DNA of 64,000 nucleotides from assembly GCF_001610835.1 (NCBI RefSeq), contig NZ_CP011270.1, positions 372,001-436,000 on the forward strand, read 5' to 3'. How positions within the stretch are numbered: the first letter of the stretch is position 1; each line of letters starts with the position of its first letter. The notes under the pieces are model-generated. The model was given only the letters and a program-made list of their open reading frames with translations, was not told the origin of the DNA and did not search any database. The translations under genes were made by a program, and so were the position numbers. Positions 30,604 to 40,708 of this stretch are shown one piece after another. Source of the stretch: Planctomyces sp. SH-PL14 (lineage in GTDB: Bacteria; Planctomycetota; Planctomycetia; Planctomycetales; Planctomycetaceae).

Positions 30604-30907
30604 CTGGGCAATTCCTCTACGGACGCGAAAGTCGAAACGAGACCGACCGGGGCACGGTCACGTTCAATATAACGGCACTTTGAAGTTTCAACAACAGTTG
30701 TTTTGACAAGTGTCGCTAATTGGGGCGTTTCGGGAGATCGAGATCTCGTCGACTCCGTGCCCGTTCCCGCATCGCTGGCACGACGGAACCCGGCCAGCCC
30801 GACTGTTCAGGTGGATTCGCCCATTGGGTCCGAAGCGGAGCCCGGACTATCATTCGCGTCCGGCCGGGATGGCCGTCTCCGTCCCTCTCCACACACGGTT
30901 GGTCTTC
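30604..30907. other. Divergent intergenic region
   Basis: Between the flavoprotein gene and asnS. Besides the minus-strand promoter at 30666-30694 it has a palindrome AACAAC-A-GTTGTT at about 30690-30702 and TTGACA at 30703-30708 facing asnS, but with no convincing -10 at the right distance. Confidence 0.45.
30666..30694 (-). promoter_or_regulatory. Sigma-70-like promoter for the flavoprotein gene
   Basis: On the minus strand TTGTTG (30694-30689), a 17-base spacer and TATATT (30671-30666), about 60 bases before the flavoprotein ATG. The -35 overlaps the AACAAC-A-GTTGTT palindrome, which could be an operator. Confidence 0.6.
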
Positions 30908-32383
<1,476 letters not shown>

Positions 32384-32435
32384 GGATCGCGAAAGCGTCC
32401 TGGGTCGGCGACGCCGCCCCCCTGTCGCTCTCCTC

Positions 32436-32500
32436 ACACCAGCCCGAAGCGCAAGCGAGGGGACACAGCCCCGTCCCTCGCTCGCGCTTCGGGCTGGTGT
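32436..32500. repeat. 26-bp inverted repeat after asnS
   Basis: Arms 32436-32461 and 32475-32500 match at 25 of 26 positions around a 13-base loop; the arm starts ACACCAGCCCGAAGCGCA. It begins about 50 bases past the asnS stop and could terminate transcription. After it TCCTTGGTGAC is repeated twice (about 32512-32545). The rest of the gap to 32645 shows nothing. Confidence 0.75.
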
Positions 32501-32645
32501 CGCGTGGCCATCCTCCTTGGTGACCTTCGTGCGTCCTTGGTGACTTGGTGTTTAATCCTCCCCGGCGGCCGCCCCCGAAGACATCGACAAGAGACGAGAC
32601 GCACCGGAATCGCTATCGTCCGCTCACCACGCCGAGGGTTCTTCC

Positions 32646-33140
32646 ATGCCGAAATCTGCGCCCGCGTCCGAAACCCGCTACTGGCTCTTCAAGTCCGAGC
32701 CCGATTCGTATTCGATCGATGACCTGAAGAAGGACAAGTCAACCTTCTGGTCCGGCGTCCGGAATTACCAGGCCCGCAACATGCTGCGGGATGACATCCA
32801 GGTCGGCGATGGCGTCCTGTTCTATCACAGCAGCACCGAGCCGATGGCGATCGTCGGGTGCGCGAAGGTCGCCAAGGCGGGATATGCCGACCACACCGCG
32901 TTCGATCCCAAGGACAGCCACTACGACATCAAGAGCAAGCAGGACGAGCCGACCTGGTACATGGTCGACGTGAAGTTCGTCGAAAAGTTCCCAACGCCGC
33001 TCACCCGAGAGATGCTGAAGGAAGACGCGACGCTCTCGAAGATGGTCGTCATGCAGAAAGGCTCCCGGCTCTCGATTCAGCCGGTGACGAAGGAGCAGTG
33101 GGAACGGGTGCTGAAGCTGGCGGGAGCGAAGGCGTGGTAG
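32646..33140 (+). CDS. EVE-domain protein
   Basis: 164 residues from ATG 32646. The whole protein is one EVE (PUA-like) domain: RYWLFKSEPDSYSIDDL, the FWSGVRNYQARNMLRDDIQ aromatic cage region, GDGVLFYHSSTEP and PTWYMVDVKFVEKF. EVE domains bind modified nucleobases in DNA or RNA and occur with restriction or translation-associated genes. Here no modification gene is adjacent. It overlaps the next gene by seven bases. Confidence 0.9.
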   Translation: MPKSAPASETRYWLFKSEPDSYSIDDLKKDKSTFWSGVRNYQARNMLRDDIQVGDGVLFYHSSTEPMAIVGCAKVAKAGYADHTAFDPKDSHYDIKSKQDEPTWYMVDVKFVEKFPTPLTREMLKEDATLSKMVVMQKGSRLSIQPVTKEQWERVLKLAGAKAW

Positions 33141-34228
33141 TCCCCGCGGTTGAGACCTCGCCGAAGAAATCGTTCTGGAAATCCTCGGTACTGCAGCTGG
33201 CGGTGGGGATCGTCGTATCCGCCATCTGCCTGTACTTCGCGGGTCGGTCGCTGTGGAATGATCCCAAGGCGCGAGCCGAGTTGGCCGTCGCCTTTCGGAC
33301 CGCCAACTACGCCCTGCTGTCAGTGCTGTGGGGACTGCTGGCGGCGTTCTACTGGGTGAAGGCGTGGCGGTGGCAGATGCTGCTGCGGCCTCTCGGCAAT
33401 TTTGCCATCACCCGCGAGTGCGCGCCGCCGATGATGATCGGCTTTGCGTTCAACAACGTTCTCCCGGCGCACCTCGGCGAATTCGTCCGGATCTTTGTTT
33501 TCGCCTGCCAGCACAAGGTCTCCAACCCGGCGGTCTTCAGCACCGTGGCGCTGGAACGGGTCTTCGACATCCTGGCGATCCTGGCCTACCTCGGGATCGG
33601 CCTGATGTCGGTCAAGGGGGTCGCGCCCGGCGTGAAGTCGGTGGCTCAGGTCGTAGGGCTGGTCGCGGCGGCCGGCGTCCTGGGGGCGTTTGCGTTTGTG
33701 ATCTGGACCCGGCCCGTTGTCCGACTCGCGGAGGGAATCCTGAGCCGGCTTCCGTTCCTTCCGGAAGGTCTGCGGGGGAAGATTGTGGGCCTGATCGAAG
33801 CCGGAGCCTCCGGCCTCGCCGCTCTGAAGAGTCCGAAGACGCTCCTGGGGATCCTCATCACTTCCATTCTCCAGTGGGGGATGAACGGACTCCTGATTCA
33901 CCTCTCGCTGGCGAGCTTCGACGTCCACGTCTCGCCCGCGGTCTCGCTGATCGTTCTCGGCGTCGTGGCGTTCGGCGTGACGGTCCCTTCGTCGCCAGGC
34001 TACTTCGGCGTGATTCAGCTTTGCTTCGTCGAGGTGCTGCGGCACTTCCCGGTCAACCAGCCGGCGGTCCTCGCCGCGTCAGTCTACTACCACATGATCC
34101 AGTGGGTCCCGGTGACGATCATCGGGCTGCTGCTCTTCGCCCGGTCGGGAGTCCGACTCCGGGAAGTCGAGTCGGCCAAGGCGACGACCGCCGACGAAGC
34201 GGATCCGCCCGTGGAAATGTCCACCTGA
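33134..34228 (+). CDS. Flippase-like membrane protein (UPF0104 / lysylphosphatidylglycerol synthase TM family)
   Basis: 364 residues from GTG 33134, which overlaps the EVE stop and has GGGAGCGAAGG upstream. About eight transmembrane helices are seen (for example LQLAVGIVVSAICLYFAG and LLSVLWGLLAAFYWVKAW), with the family signatures FNNVLPAHLGEFVRIF and VALERVFDILAI, and a late PSSPGYFGVIQLCFVEVL. The family includes the flippase part of MprF and related glycolipid-handling proteins; the substrate here is unknown. It lacks any soluble synthase domain. The stop codon nearly meets the convergent coaX stop. Confidence 0.87.
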   Translation: MVVPAVETSPKKSFWKSSVLQLAVGIVVSAICLYFAGRSLWNDPKARAELAVAFRTANYALLSVLWGLLAAFYWVKAWRWQMLLRPLGNFAITRECAPPMMIGFAFNNVLPAHLGEFVRIFVFACQHKVSNPAVFSTVALERVFDILAILAYLGIGLMSVKGVAPGVKSVAQVVGLVAAAGVLGAFAFVIWTRPVVRLAEGILSRLPFLPEGLRGKIVGLIEAGASGLAALKSPKTLLGILITSILQWGMNGLLIHLSLASFDVHVSPAVSLIVLGVVAFGVTVPSSPGYFGVIQLCFVEVLRHFPVNQPAVLAASVYYHMIQWVPVTIIGLLLFARSGVRLREVESAKATTADEADPPVEMST

Positions 34229-34232
34229 GCGC

Positions 34233-35039
34233 TCAGGCAGTTTCGCGGAACGCGAGGTGGGCCAGTCCCTGGAGGGCGAGCATCGGCTCGAACCGCGCTC
34301 CCGGCAGGTACGGCATGAGGAGCCGCGCCGCTCCACCGGTCAGGATCAGGAGGGGGGGCGGGAACGGAGCCGTGCTGCCGGCCCGCAGTTCTTCGCTTTC
34401 CCGAGCGACGAGTTCCTTCACCGCCCCGACGTGCCCCCAGTAGAGGCCGCTGCTGAGGGCCGCTTCGGTGTTCCGGCCGATCGAGGGGGGCGTGCTGTCG
34501 TAGTGCCGGTGATGCTCGATCAGGGGAAGGAGCGCGGTGTATTCGTTGAGCGCCTTGGCCGAGAGCTCGAAGCCGGGCAGGATCGCTCCGCCGTGAAACC
34601 CCGCTTCCGAGACGACATCGACCGTCACCGTCGTCCCGCTGTCGACAATCACCGCCGACTGTCCCGCGGAGAGGAGCGCCCGCGCCGCGACAGCGTTGAG
34701 GGCCCGGTCCATCCCGACCCGATCGGGAAAGTCGACGAGGAGCGGGATCGACAGCTCCCGGCGATCGCATTTCTCGATCGGCTTCCGCCAGTCCGCCGGC
34801 CACTCGCGGAGAACGCGGGCGACCTCGGGCGGATTCGAGCCGGAGACATAGCCCGGGACCGGTCGGCTCTGAAACGGCCAGCCACGGAGTTCCTCCCAGT
34901 CGATCGCCGCGCCGCACAGGGGAGCGGCGAACTCGCAGAGCTGCGGCAAGGCGTCCGCTCCGCGGTCTTCGAAGCGGGCGAACTTGATCCGCGTGTTGCC
35001 GCAGTCGACGACGATGAGGTCCCGGACCGCCCCGCTCAC
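34233..35039 (-). CDS. coaX: Type III pantothenate kinase
   Basis: 268 residues from GTG 35039, overlapping the upstream stop as GTGA. The ASKHA fold shows LIVVDCGNTRIKFARF (phosphate 1), VGMDRALNAVAA, and VIVDSGTTVTVDVV with GGAILPGFELSAKALNEYTALLP, as in CoaX. It starts CoA synthesis by phosphorylating pantothenate and is not inhibited by CoA as type I enzymes are. Unusually, it is coupled to a lipoprotein gene rather than birA. Slightly longer than the usual 255. Confidence 0.93.
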   Translation of the reverse strand: MSGAVRDLIVVDCGNTRIKFARFEDRGADALPQLCEFAAPLCGAAIDWEELRGWPFQSRPVPGYVSGSNPPEVARVLREWPADWRKPIEKCDRRELSIPLLVDFPDRVGMDRALNAVAARALLSAGQSAVIVDSGTTVTVDVVSEAGFHGGAILPGFELSAKALNEYTALLPLIEHHRHYDSTPPSIGRNTEAALSSGLYWGHVGAVKELVARESEELRAGSTAPFPPPLLILTGGAARLLMPYLPGARFEPMLALQGLAHLAFRETA

Positions 35040-36058
35040 TGGACCGCCTTCTTCTGCTTCGCCTCAAACTCCGCGACCCAGCGGGCCGGCTCGTCGTCGA
35101 AGGCCGCCTTGCAGCCGGAACAGCAGACGTAATAGGTCTTGCCGCCGAAGGTGACCGCCGTCGTCCCCAGTCCGCCGGAGATGACGCAGGTCCGCTCCTT
35201 GTAGTCGGAGTCGTTCATGGCGAACGACGTCCCGGACCGCTGATTGGCCAGGGTGTCGAACCGCATGAACCGCATCCCTTTCTTCTCGGCCAGCTCGAAG
35301 AGGTACCGGTTGTTGTCCTGCTGGTTCAGGACCACCTGCCAGGAGTTCCGGACATCGACCGGCGTGAGTTCCGTCAGTTCGAGCTTGAACCGCTTGTGCG
35401 GGCGGTTGTCGTCCCCCTGGTACTCTTCGACCGGCAGCGTGAACGTTCCTTCGAAGACGCGCTTGTGGCCGTCGGCGTCGGTCGTCGTGAGCTGGTACTT
35501 TTCGACGCCGGGAACGTAGGTGAGCCTGGCCTCACGGAAGTAGCGGTTCTTCTCGGACCGCATGACGAGCGAGGGCTGGTCGCGGTCCGTCTTGTGGTCC
35601 CACACCCAGTTCGGCGTGTCGAGTCCTTTGAAGTCGCCGACGTTCTTCTGCGTCTTCCCTTCCCAGCTTCCGAGGACGGTCTGGATCGGCCGCATCGCCG
35701 CCATCACGGCCTCGCGGTCCACCTTGGCCGCGGCCGGGGGGGCCGCGTCCGCGCCGGGAGCGGCGGCGGGCGCCGAGGGAGCGGTCGGCACGGCCCCGAG
35801 GGAAATCGAAGGGAGCTTGACCGGCATCGGGGCTGCCGGCGGAGGGGTGACGGGGGCCGCGGCGGGAGGCATCGGCACCTCTGCTGCGGTTGGAGCCGTG
35901 GCCACGGGCTGGGCCGGGGCCACCGGTGGAGTCGCCGCCGCCGCGGGGGCCGCGGCCTGGGGAGCGGGCGCCGGGGTTCCGCCACCACAACCGCCGATGA
36001 GGAGAAGCGCGAACCCTGCCATGCCGACGTGAGCGGCCCGCCTGGTCGAAATCAACAT
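35036..36058 (-). CDS. Lipoprotein with a C-terminal YHS/TRASH-like metal motif
   Basis: 340 residues from ATG 36058, chosen because it puts the lipobox LLIGG-C24 at the right place. Residues 25-120 are Pro/Ala-rich and likely disordered. The middle (LGSWEGKTQKNVGDFKGLDTP then YLFELAEKKGMRFMRFDT) is unrecognised. The last 40 residues, TFGGKTYYVCCSGCKAAFDDEP, match the Y-x-C-C-x-G-C pattern of YHS/TRASH metal-binding domains. It should sit on a membrane facing the periplasm. Coupled to coaX by GTGA overlap. Confidence 0.78.
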   Translation of the reverse strand: MLISTRRAAHVGMAGFALLLIGGCGGGTPAPAPQAAAPAAAATPPVAPAQPVATAPTAAEVPMPPAAAPVTPPPAAPMPVKLPSISLGAVPTAPSAPAAAPGADAAPPAAAKVDREAVMAAMRPIQTVLGSWEGKTQKNVGDFKGLDTPNWVWDHKTDRDQPSLVMRSEKNRYFREARLTYVPGVEKYQLTTTDADGHKRVFEGTFTLPVEEYQGDDNRPHKRFKLELTELTPVDVRNSWQVVLNQQDNNRYLFELAEKKGMRFMRFDTLANQRSGTSFAMNDSDYKERTCVISGGLGTTAVTFGGKTYYVCCSGCKAAFDDEPARWVAEFEAKQKKAVQ

Positions 36059-36170
36059 GGGAACGATCTTCTTCGTGGGGAACGGAGCGGCTGTGCGAGA
36101 AACGCCCATGCCGCCAGGAACGCGGGGCCGTTGGAAGTCGATCATATCGCGACCCGTTGGCCGACAACAA

Positions 36171-39100
36171 TCAGCGTTCGGTAACGATGGCAGCCGGCGG
36201 CACGGTCCCGGCGTCGACCCAATCGCGAAAGTGCGGCCCGGGACCTGCGGCCGACGCCGAGGGCGGGCGGGGCGACGGGAGGCCGATCCGGGCGGGACTC
36301 TCACGCGAATCCGTCCGCCGTGTGAGTGAGATCCCGGTCAGGAGGGCGGACACCGGCACAAGGGCCACGAACAGGACGCACACGATTCCCAGCAGCAGAA
36401 CCAGCCCCAGGCTCACCAGTCCCTGGTGGGCAGCGATCAGCATGCTGCCGAAGCCCGCCATCGTGGTGGTCGAGGTCAGCAGCAGAGCGTTCACCGTGCT
36501 TCCCGCGACGCAGAACGGTCCATCGCTGGCCCGGTACTCGTGAACGAGGACGACTCCGTAGTCGACACCGATCCCCAGGATCAGCGGCAGCACGATCATG
36601 TTCGCCGGATTGAAATCGACTCGAAGGAGGGCCATCAGCCCCAGCAGCATCCCCCCGCCCAGGACCGGCGGCAGGAGGGCCAGGCAGGCCAGCGACAGGT
36701 TCCGGAAGTCGAAGACCGCTGAGACCGCGACCGCCACCGCGAGGGCCATGCCCGCGGCAACGACCGGCTGGTCGAGGACCGAAGGGCCGGAGCGGCGGAT
36801 CCAGAAGGCGAAGCCCATGACGAGCAGCGGGCTGGCGAGGGCCAGCAGCCGCGGGACCGGACGGAGGAAGTCGACCAGCAGCGCACCGAACACGACCACG
36901 AAGGCGTAGATTCCCGCGTGGAGGTAGCTGTCCCGGATCTGCACGGCCGCTTCGTAGTTCTGAAGCGGCGTCCCGGTCGCTTCGGCGTCGACCGACCGGA
37001 CCTCCTCCACAAACGTCGCCAGGGCGGTCTCGTCCCACACCTGTTCGCGGGGAAAAACGCGGAGGAGCCAGTCCCCCTGCGGGCTGAGGAAGCGGCTTCG
37101 CAGTCCGGCGGGGAGCTCATCCGCGGAAACGGGGACCGGATTCGAGATCGCCAGGAGATGGGCGAACTGGCCATGGAGGGCCCGCAGCATCGCCTGCTGG
37201 TAGCCATTGATGAGCAGCGACTGTTGCTGGACCGGCAACGCCGCGAACGTGTCGAGGAACCGGTCGAGAGAGGCCGCCGCCTGTTTGGCAGCCGGCTCGG
37301 AACGGGAGCTGAGGGCGGTGTGGAGCGTTTCGAGCTGTTGATCGCCGATGTCGCCGGGATTGACGTTCGCCAGCTGAGCCGGGAGCGGCGCCAGGCGGGA
37401 GAGGCGGGCGTGGATCGCCTGGACGAGGAGCTGCGTTTCCGACGCCGGATAGGCGGGCAGGAAGTCGAGAATGTCCTCGACTTTTCCGACCGACGGGAGG
37501 GCCGCGAGCCGCTCCTGGAGACGGCGGGCTTCCGCGGGATTCGACGCGAGAGAGACGGCGTAGAGCAGCGAACTGTCGGACTCGCGGAACAGCCGGTCCT
37601 GGAGCTCGACCGACTCGACGCCGCGGGCCTGCATGTGGAGCAGGTTGCCATCGTACCGGACCCGCAGCTTCGGACGTCCGCCCGTCCATTCGAACGCGGC
37701 TCCCAGACATCCGATCGCGACGCACAGCCCCGCCAGGGCCAGGGGCCAGGGGACTTCCCGCGTCACCCACCGCAGGGCTCGGGCCTGGAGCGGACGGGGA
37801 AGATTGGTTGCGGTTCGCTTTCGATCCGCTAGCGCGATGAGCGGCGGCAGGACAAAGAACACCGCCAGGGCGCAGCAGACGATCCCCGCTCCAGAGATGA
37901 CGCCGAGCTCGGCGACCCCGAGAAAGCTCGTGAAGGAGGCGGCGCCGAAGGCGAGCGCGGTCGTCGCCGCGCAGGTCAGGATCCCGGTGCCGATCGTCCC
38001 GGCGGTCCCCCGAAGGGCGTTGATGAGGTCTTTCCCCTCATGGCGGAGGGCGAGGTAGCGGGAGAGGAAGTGGATCGCGAAGTCGATGCCGAGTCCTGCG
38101 AGCAGTGCCGCGAAGGAGATGGTCAGAATCGTGAGGTGGCCGATCGCCAGGGTCGTGAAGCCGATCGTCCAGGCGATCCCCGCCAGGAGCATCAGCATGG
38201 CCAGCATCGGATGCCGGAGCCCGCGGAAGCCGATCAGCAGGATCGCGGCGACCCCGGCGAAAGAGAGGAGCGTCGCCCACGACATGTCCCTCTGGGAGCG
38301 GCTCATCTCGTCGCTCTCGAGGATCGGGATTCCGGTCAGGCCGATCCGGATGCCGGCCGACTCGTGCTCGCGTCCGACGGCGTCGACGATCTGCCGCAGG
38401 CGGCGGATCGAGGCGGAGCTGCCGGAGAAGTCCTGGTTCACGATCGTCGGCATCGTGATGAGGAAGCCCATCGTCTCCTTGCGGTTCATGAGATACCGCA
38501 CGGAGAGATCGAGACCGGCCAGCCGCTCTCCGCCGTCGACCAGTTGTGGCCACGGCGAGACGAAGCTCGACGGATCGCCCGGGTCGCGGAAGAAGAGATC
38601 GAGGCTATTGGCGAGGAGCTGGCACTGGCCCAGCAGGTTCTGGACGTCTTCGGTCCGGCCCGCGCGGTCTGCTTTCCGCAGGAAGTGGCTGAGGTTCTGG
38701 ATGTAGAGTTGGAGCCCCGCCCGTTTCCAGTTCCCTTCGAGGACCGGGCTGTAGACCTCCAGCTGCGAGGCGAGTCCTTCGAGAGAGTGCGGGGAGAGGT
38801 ACTGCAGTCCTTTGGACCGGAGCGAGGAGGGATCGATGCGGTAGAGGGTGTTTCGGAAGTGGCGGTCGTCGGCCTCGATCCTTCCTCCGAGTTCATCGAG
38901 GACGGAGCGGATGGCGGCGGGGCGGTTTCCTTCGACGACGACGACGATGTCGTTCTGGTCGCCGAAGCGTTCGACGTAGTGGGTCCACCGCTGGTGGAAG
39001 TCGGCCGTGGGGTCGATCAGGTCGGCGCGGCTTGTTTTGAACTTGAGGCCGGTAGCAGTGATCCCGGCTGCGGCGACGACGATGGCGGCGGCGAGGAACA

Positions 39101-39272
39101 GCGTGACGCGGGGATAGGACGCCACGACTCCGACGAGCGCGCTCAGGGCGCGCGGCACAAATCCCGCACGCGGCGACTCAGACGAAGGGGGTGGGGACTT
39201 CCTGTCCACAGCAGCATACCGCAGCGGATCGCCTGCAACACTGTGTTTTGATTGGCGGTTTGCGTCGTCCAT
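36171..39272 (-). CDS. MMPL/RND-family exporter, HpnN-like
   Basis: 1033 residues from ATG 39272. Two repeats of the RND type are seen, each a periplasmic loop followed by five to six helices; the first TM is ASYPRVTLFLAAAIVVAAAG and the signature GLGIDFAIHFLSRYLALRHE occurs in the first half, GIGVDYGVVLVHEYRAS in the second. This layout is that of HpnN, which moves hopanoids, and of other MMPL lipid exporters. No hopanoid genes are nearby, so the cargo is open. The first 25 residues are polar and not typical. The prophage begins within about 150 bases of its start. Confidence 0.88.
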   Translation of the reverse strand: MDDANRQSKHSVAGDPLRYAAVDRKSPPPSSESPRAGFVPRALSALVGVVASYPRVTLFLAAAIVVAAAGITATGLKFKTSRADLIDPTADFHQRWTHYVERFGDQNDIVVVVEGNRPAAIRSVLDELGGRIEADDRHFRNTLYRIDPSSLRSKGLQYLSPHSLEGLASQLEVYSPVLEGNWKRAGLQLYIQNLSHFLRKADRAGRTEDVQNLLGQCQLLANSLDLFFRDPGDPSSFVSPWPQLVDGGERLAGLDLSVRYLMNRKETMGFLITMPTIVNQDFSGSSASIRRLRQIVDAVGREHESAGIRIGLTGIPILESDEMSRSQRDMSWATLLSFAGVAAILLIGFRGLRHPMLAMLMLLAGIAWTIGFTTLAIGHLTILTISFAALLAGLGIDFAIHFLSRYLALRHEGKDLINALRGTAGTIGTGILTCAATTALAFGAASFTSFLGVAELGVISGAGIVCCALAVFFVLPPLIALADRKRTATNLPRPLQARALRWVTREVPWPLALAGLCVAIGCLGAAFEWTGGRPKLRVRYDGNLLHMQARGVESVELQDRLFRESDSSLLYAVSLASNPAEARRLQERLAALPSVGKVEDILDFLPAYPASETQLLVQAIHARLSRLAPLPAQLANVNPGDIGDQQLETLHTALSSRSEPAAKQAAASLDRFLDTFAALPVQQQSLLINGYQQAMLRALHGQFAHLLAISNPVPVSADELPAGLRSRFLSPQGDWLLRVFPREQVWDETALATFVEEVRSVDAEATGTPLQNYEAAVQIRDSYLHAGIYAFVVVFGALLVDFLRPVPRLLALASPLLVMGFAFWIRRSGPSVLDQPVVAAGMALAVAVAVSAVFDFRNLSLACLALLPPVLGGGMLLGLMALLRVDFNPANMIVLPLILGIGVDYGVVLVHEYRASDGPFCVAGSTVNALLLTSTTTMAGFGSMLIAAHQGLVSLGLVLLLGIVCVLFVALVPVSALLTGISLTRRTDSRESPARIGLPSPRPPSASAAGPGPHFRDWVDAGTVPPAAIVTER

Positions 39273-39354
39273 GATCGCCTTGCGATTCCGTTGACGCCCG
39301 TTGTGGACGCCCGCTCGCTTGCTTTTCCTTGAATTTCACTACACTGCAAACGAG

Positions 39355-39384
39355 GTCGCCCGGCTGGTGGAACAACCGGGCGAC
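39355..39384. promoter_or_regulatory. Hairpin upstream of the integrase
   Basis: GTCGCCCGG, a 12-base loop and CCGGGCGAC form a perfect 9-bp stem 32 bases before the integrase ATG. It could be an integrase arm/operator site or part of the attachment region. Confidence 0.45.
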
Positions 39385-39415
39385 GATGACACCTGAGTTT
39401 TGGAGCAGAGGTGCC

Positions 39416-40708
39416 ATGGTGGCCAAGTCTACGGCCTCGCGCGCTCGCGTAAAAGCGGCGAAGCCTGCGAAACCATACCCGACCTTTCCCTGCTACAGCC
39501 ATAGCAGCGGGCGTTGGGCAGCGAAGGTTCGGGGCAAGACCCACTTTTTCGGGCGGTGGGGCGTCAAAGAGGGGGCGTCAATCGTCCCCGTCTCCGACGT
39601 GCTGGCGTCGGCGGAGGCGGCGAAAGCGGAGTACGATCGCCAAATCTTCTACCTGAAGAAGGGGCAGCCAGTTCCCGCGGCGCCGGCGGATGACGGACCC
39701 GATATCTTCGACCTTCGCGAGGCCTTTCTGGGCGTGAAGGAAGCCGATGTCAAGTCCGGCAAACGCTCGCCGCGCACCTACAAGAGATACCAGCGGGCGG
39801 CCGACACCCTTCGGAAGTTCTTCGGCGACGACAAGCTACTAGCGTCGATCACCGTCGCCGACTTCACTCGACTCTACGCGTACTTGAACCGCGGGGGGAA
39901 GCTGAATGTCGTGTCGCTCGGGAACGACATCCGGCACATCAAGATCGTTCTGAAGTACGCCTATGACTCGGAGATGATTGAGCGGCCGTTCCGCTACGGG
40001 CCCGTATTCAAGATGCCGACGGCGAAGGAAGTGCGGCTCGCGGATCAGGCGCACCGACGGGAGCACGGCCGGCGGTTCATGGAGGCCAGTCAGCTCCGGT
40101 ACCTGCTCGCCTACCTGGACGGCACAGGAACGGTTCCCCGGAAACGCACCCCCTCCTCGACCGCACTACGGGCGATGATCCTCCTCGGGGTCAACTGCGG
40201 GTTTGGCCAGACCGACGTCGCAAACCTCGAGACGACGCACCTTGATCTCGACCGAGGGTGGGTCGATTACCCTCGCAATAAGACGGCGGTGGAGAGAAGG
40301 ATCCCGCTCTGGCCGGAGACAGTCGCAGAGTTACGTGAGGCCCTGGCCGTACGCCCCAAGCCCAAGTCAGCCGCAGAACGGAACTGCGTGTTCCTCACGC
40401 TCCACGGGCTGCGGTGGGTCCGCAATACGAAGCGCGGCAACACCATCGACGGCATTGGCCGGGCGTTCAGCGACGTCCTGGATCTGCTCAAGCTCAAGCG
40501 TCTGCGACTGAGCTACTACTGCCTCAGACACATCACGGAAACAGTCGGCGGGAAGTGCAGAGATCAGGTTGCCGTGGATTGGGTGATGGGACACGCCCCA
40601 TCGTTCGGGGACATGAGCGCGGCTTACCGCGAGGGCATTGACGACGATCGTCTGCTGGCGGTCACGAACACGATTCGGGAATGGCTGTTTGGGGGAGGCA
40701 CGCTGTGA
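39416..40708 (+). CDS. Tyrosine recombinase (phage integrase)
   Basis: 430 residues from ATG 39416, with AGAGG five bases upstream. An N-terminal arm-type module (YPTFPCYSHSSGRWAAKVRG then KTHFFGRW) precedes a core-binding helical domain (about 95-200) and the catalytic domain. Visible catalytic parts are RRIPLWPE, CLRHITE (Arg-His, about 369-371), GH at about 391 and a Tyr near 403 in AAYREG. The first catalytic Arg, normally in GxRxSE, is replaced in GVNCGFGQTDVANLE. That form recurs in planctomycete integrases as I know them, so it may be a lineage feature. It should carry out insertion of the prophage. Confidence 0.88.
   Translation: MVAKSTASRARVKAAKPAKPYPTFPCYSHSSGRWAAKVRGKTHFFGRWGVKEGASIVPVSDVLASAEAAKAEYDRQIFYLKKGQPVPAAPADDGPDIFDLREAFLGVKEADVKSGKRSPRTYKRYQRAADTLRKFFGDDKLLASITVADFTRLYAYLNRGGKLNVVSLGNDIRHIKIVLKYAYDSEMIERPFRYGPVFKMPTAKEVRLADQAHRREHGRRFMEASQLRYLLAYLDGTGTVPRKRTPSSTALRAMILLGVNCGFGQTDVANLETTHLDLDRGWVDYPRNKTAVERRIPLWPETVAELREALAVRPKPKSAAERNCVFLTLHGLRWVRNTKRGNTIDGIGRAFSDVLDLLKLKRLRLSYYCLRHITETVGGKCRDQVAVDWVMGHAPSFGDMSAAYREGIDDDRLLAVTNTIREWLFGGGTL

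Noticed and set aside
30703-30735. Promoter for asnS from TTGACA at 30703-30708
   Set aside because: No acceptable -10 at 16-18 bases; left unassigned.
39273-39415. tRNA gene or remnant as phage attachment site
   Set aside because: No cloverleaf-like sequence is seen in the gap.
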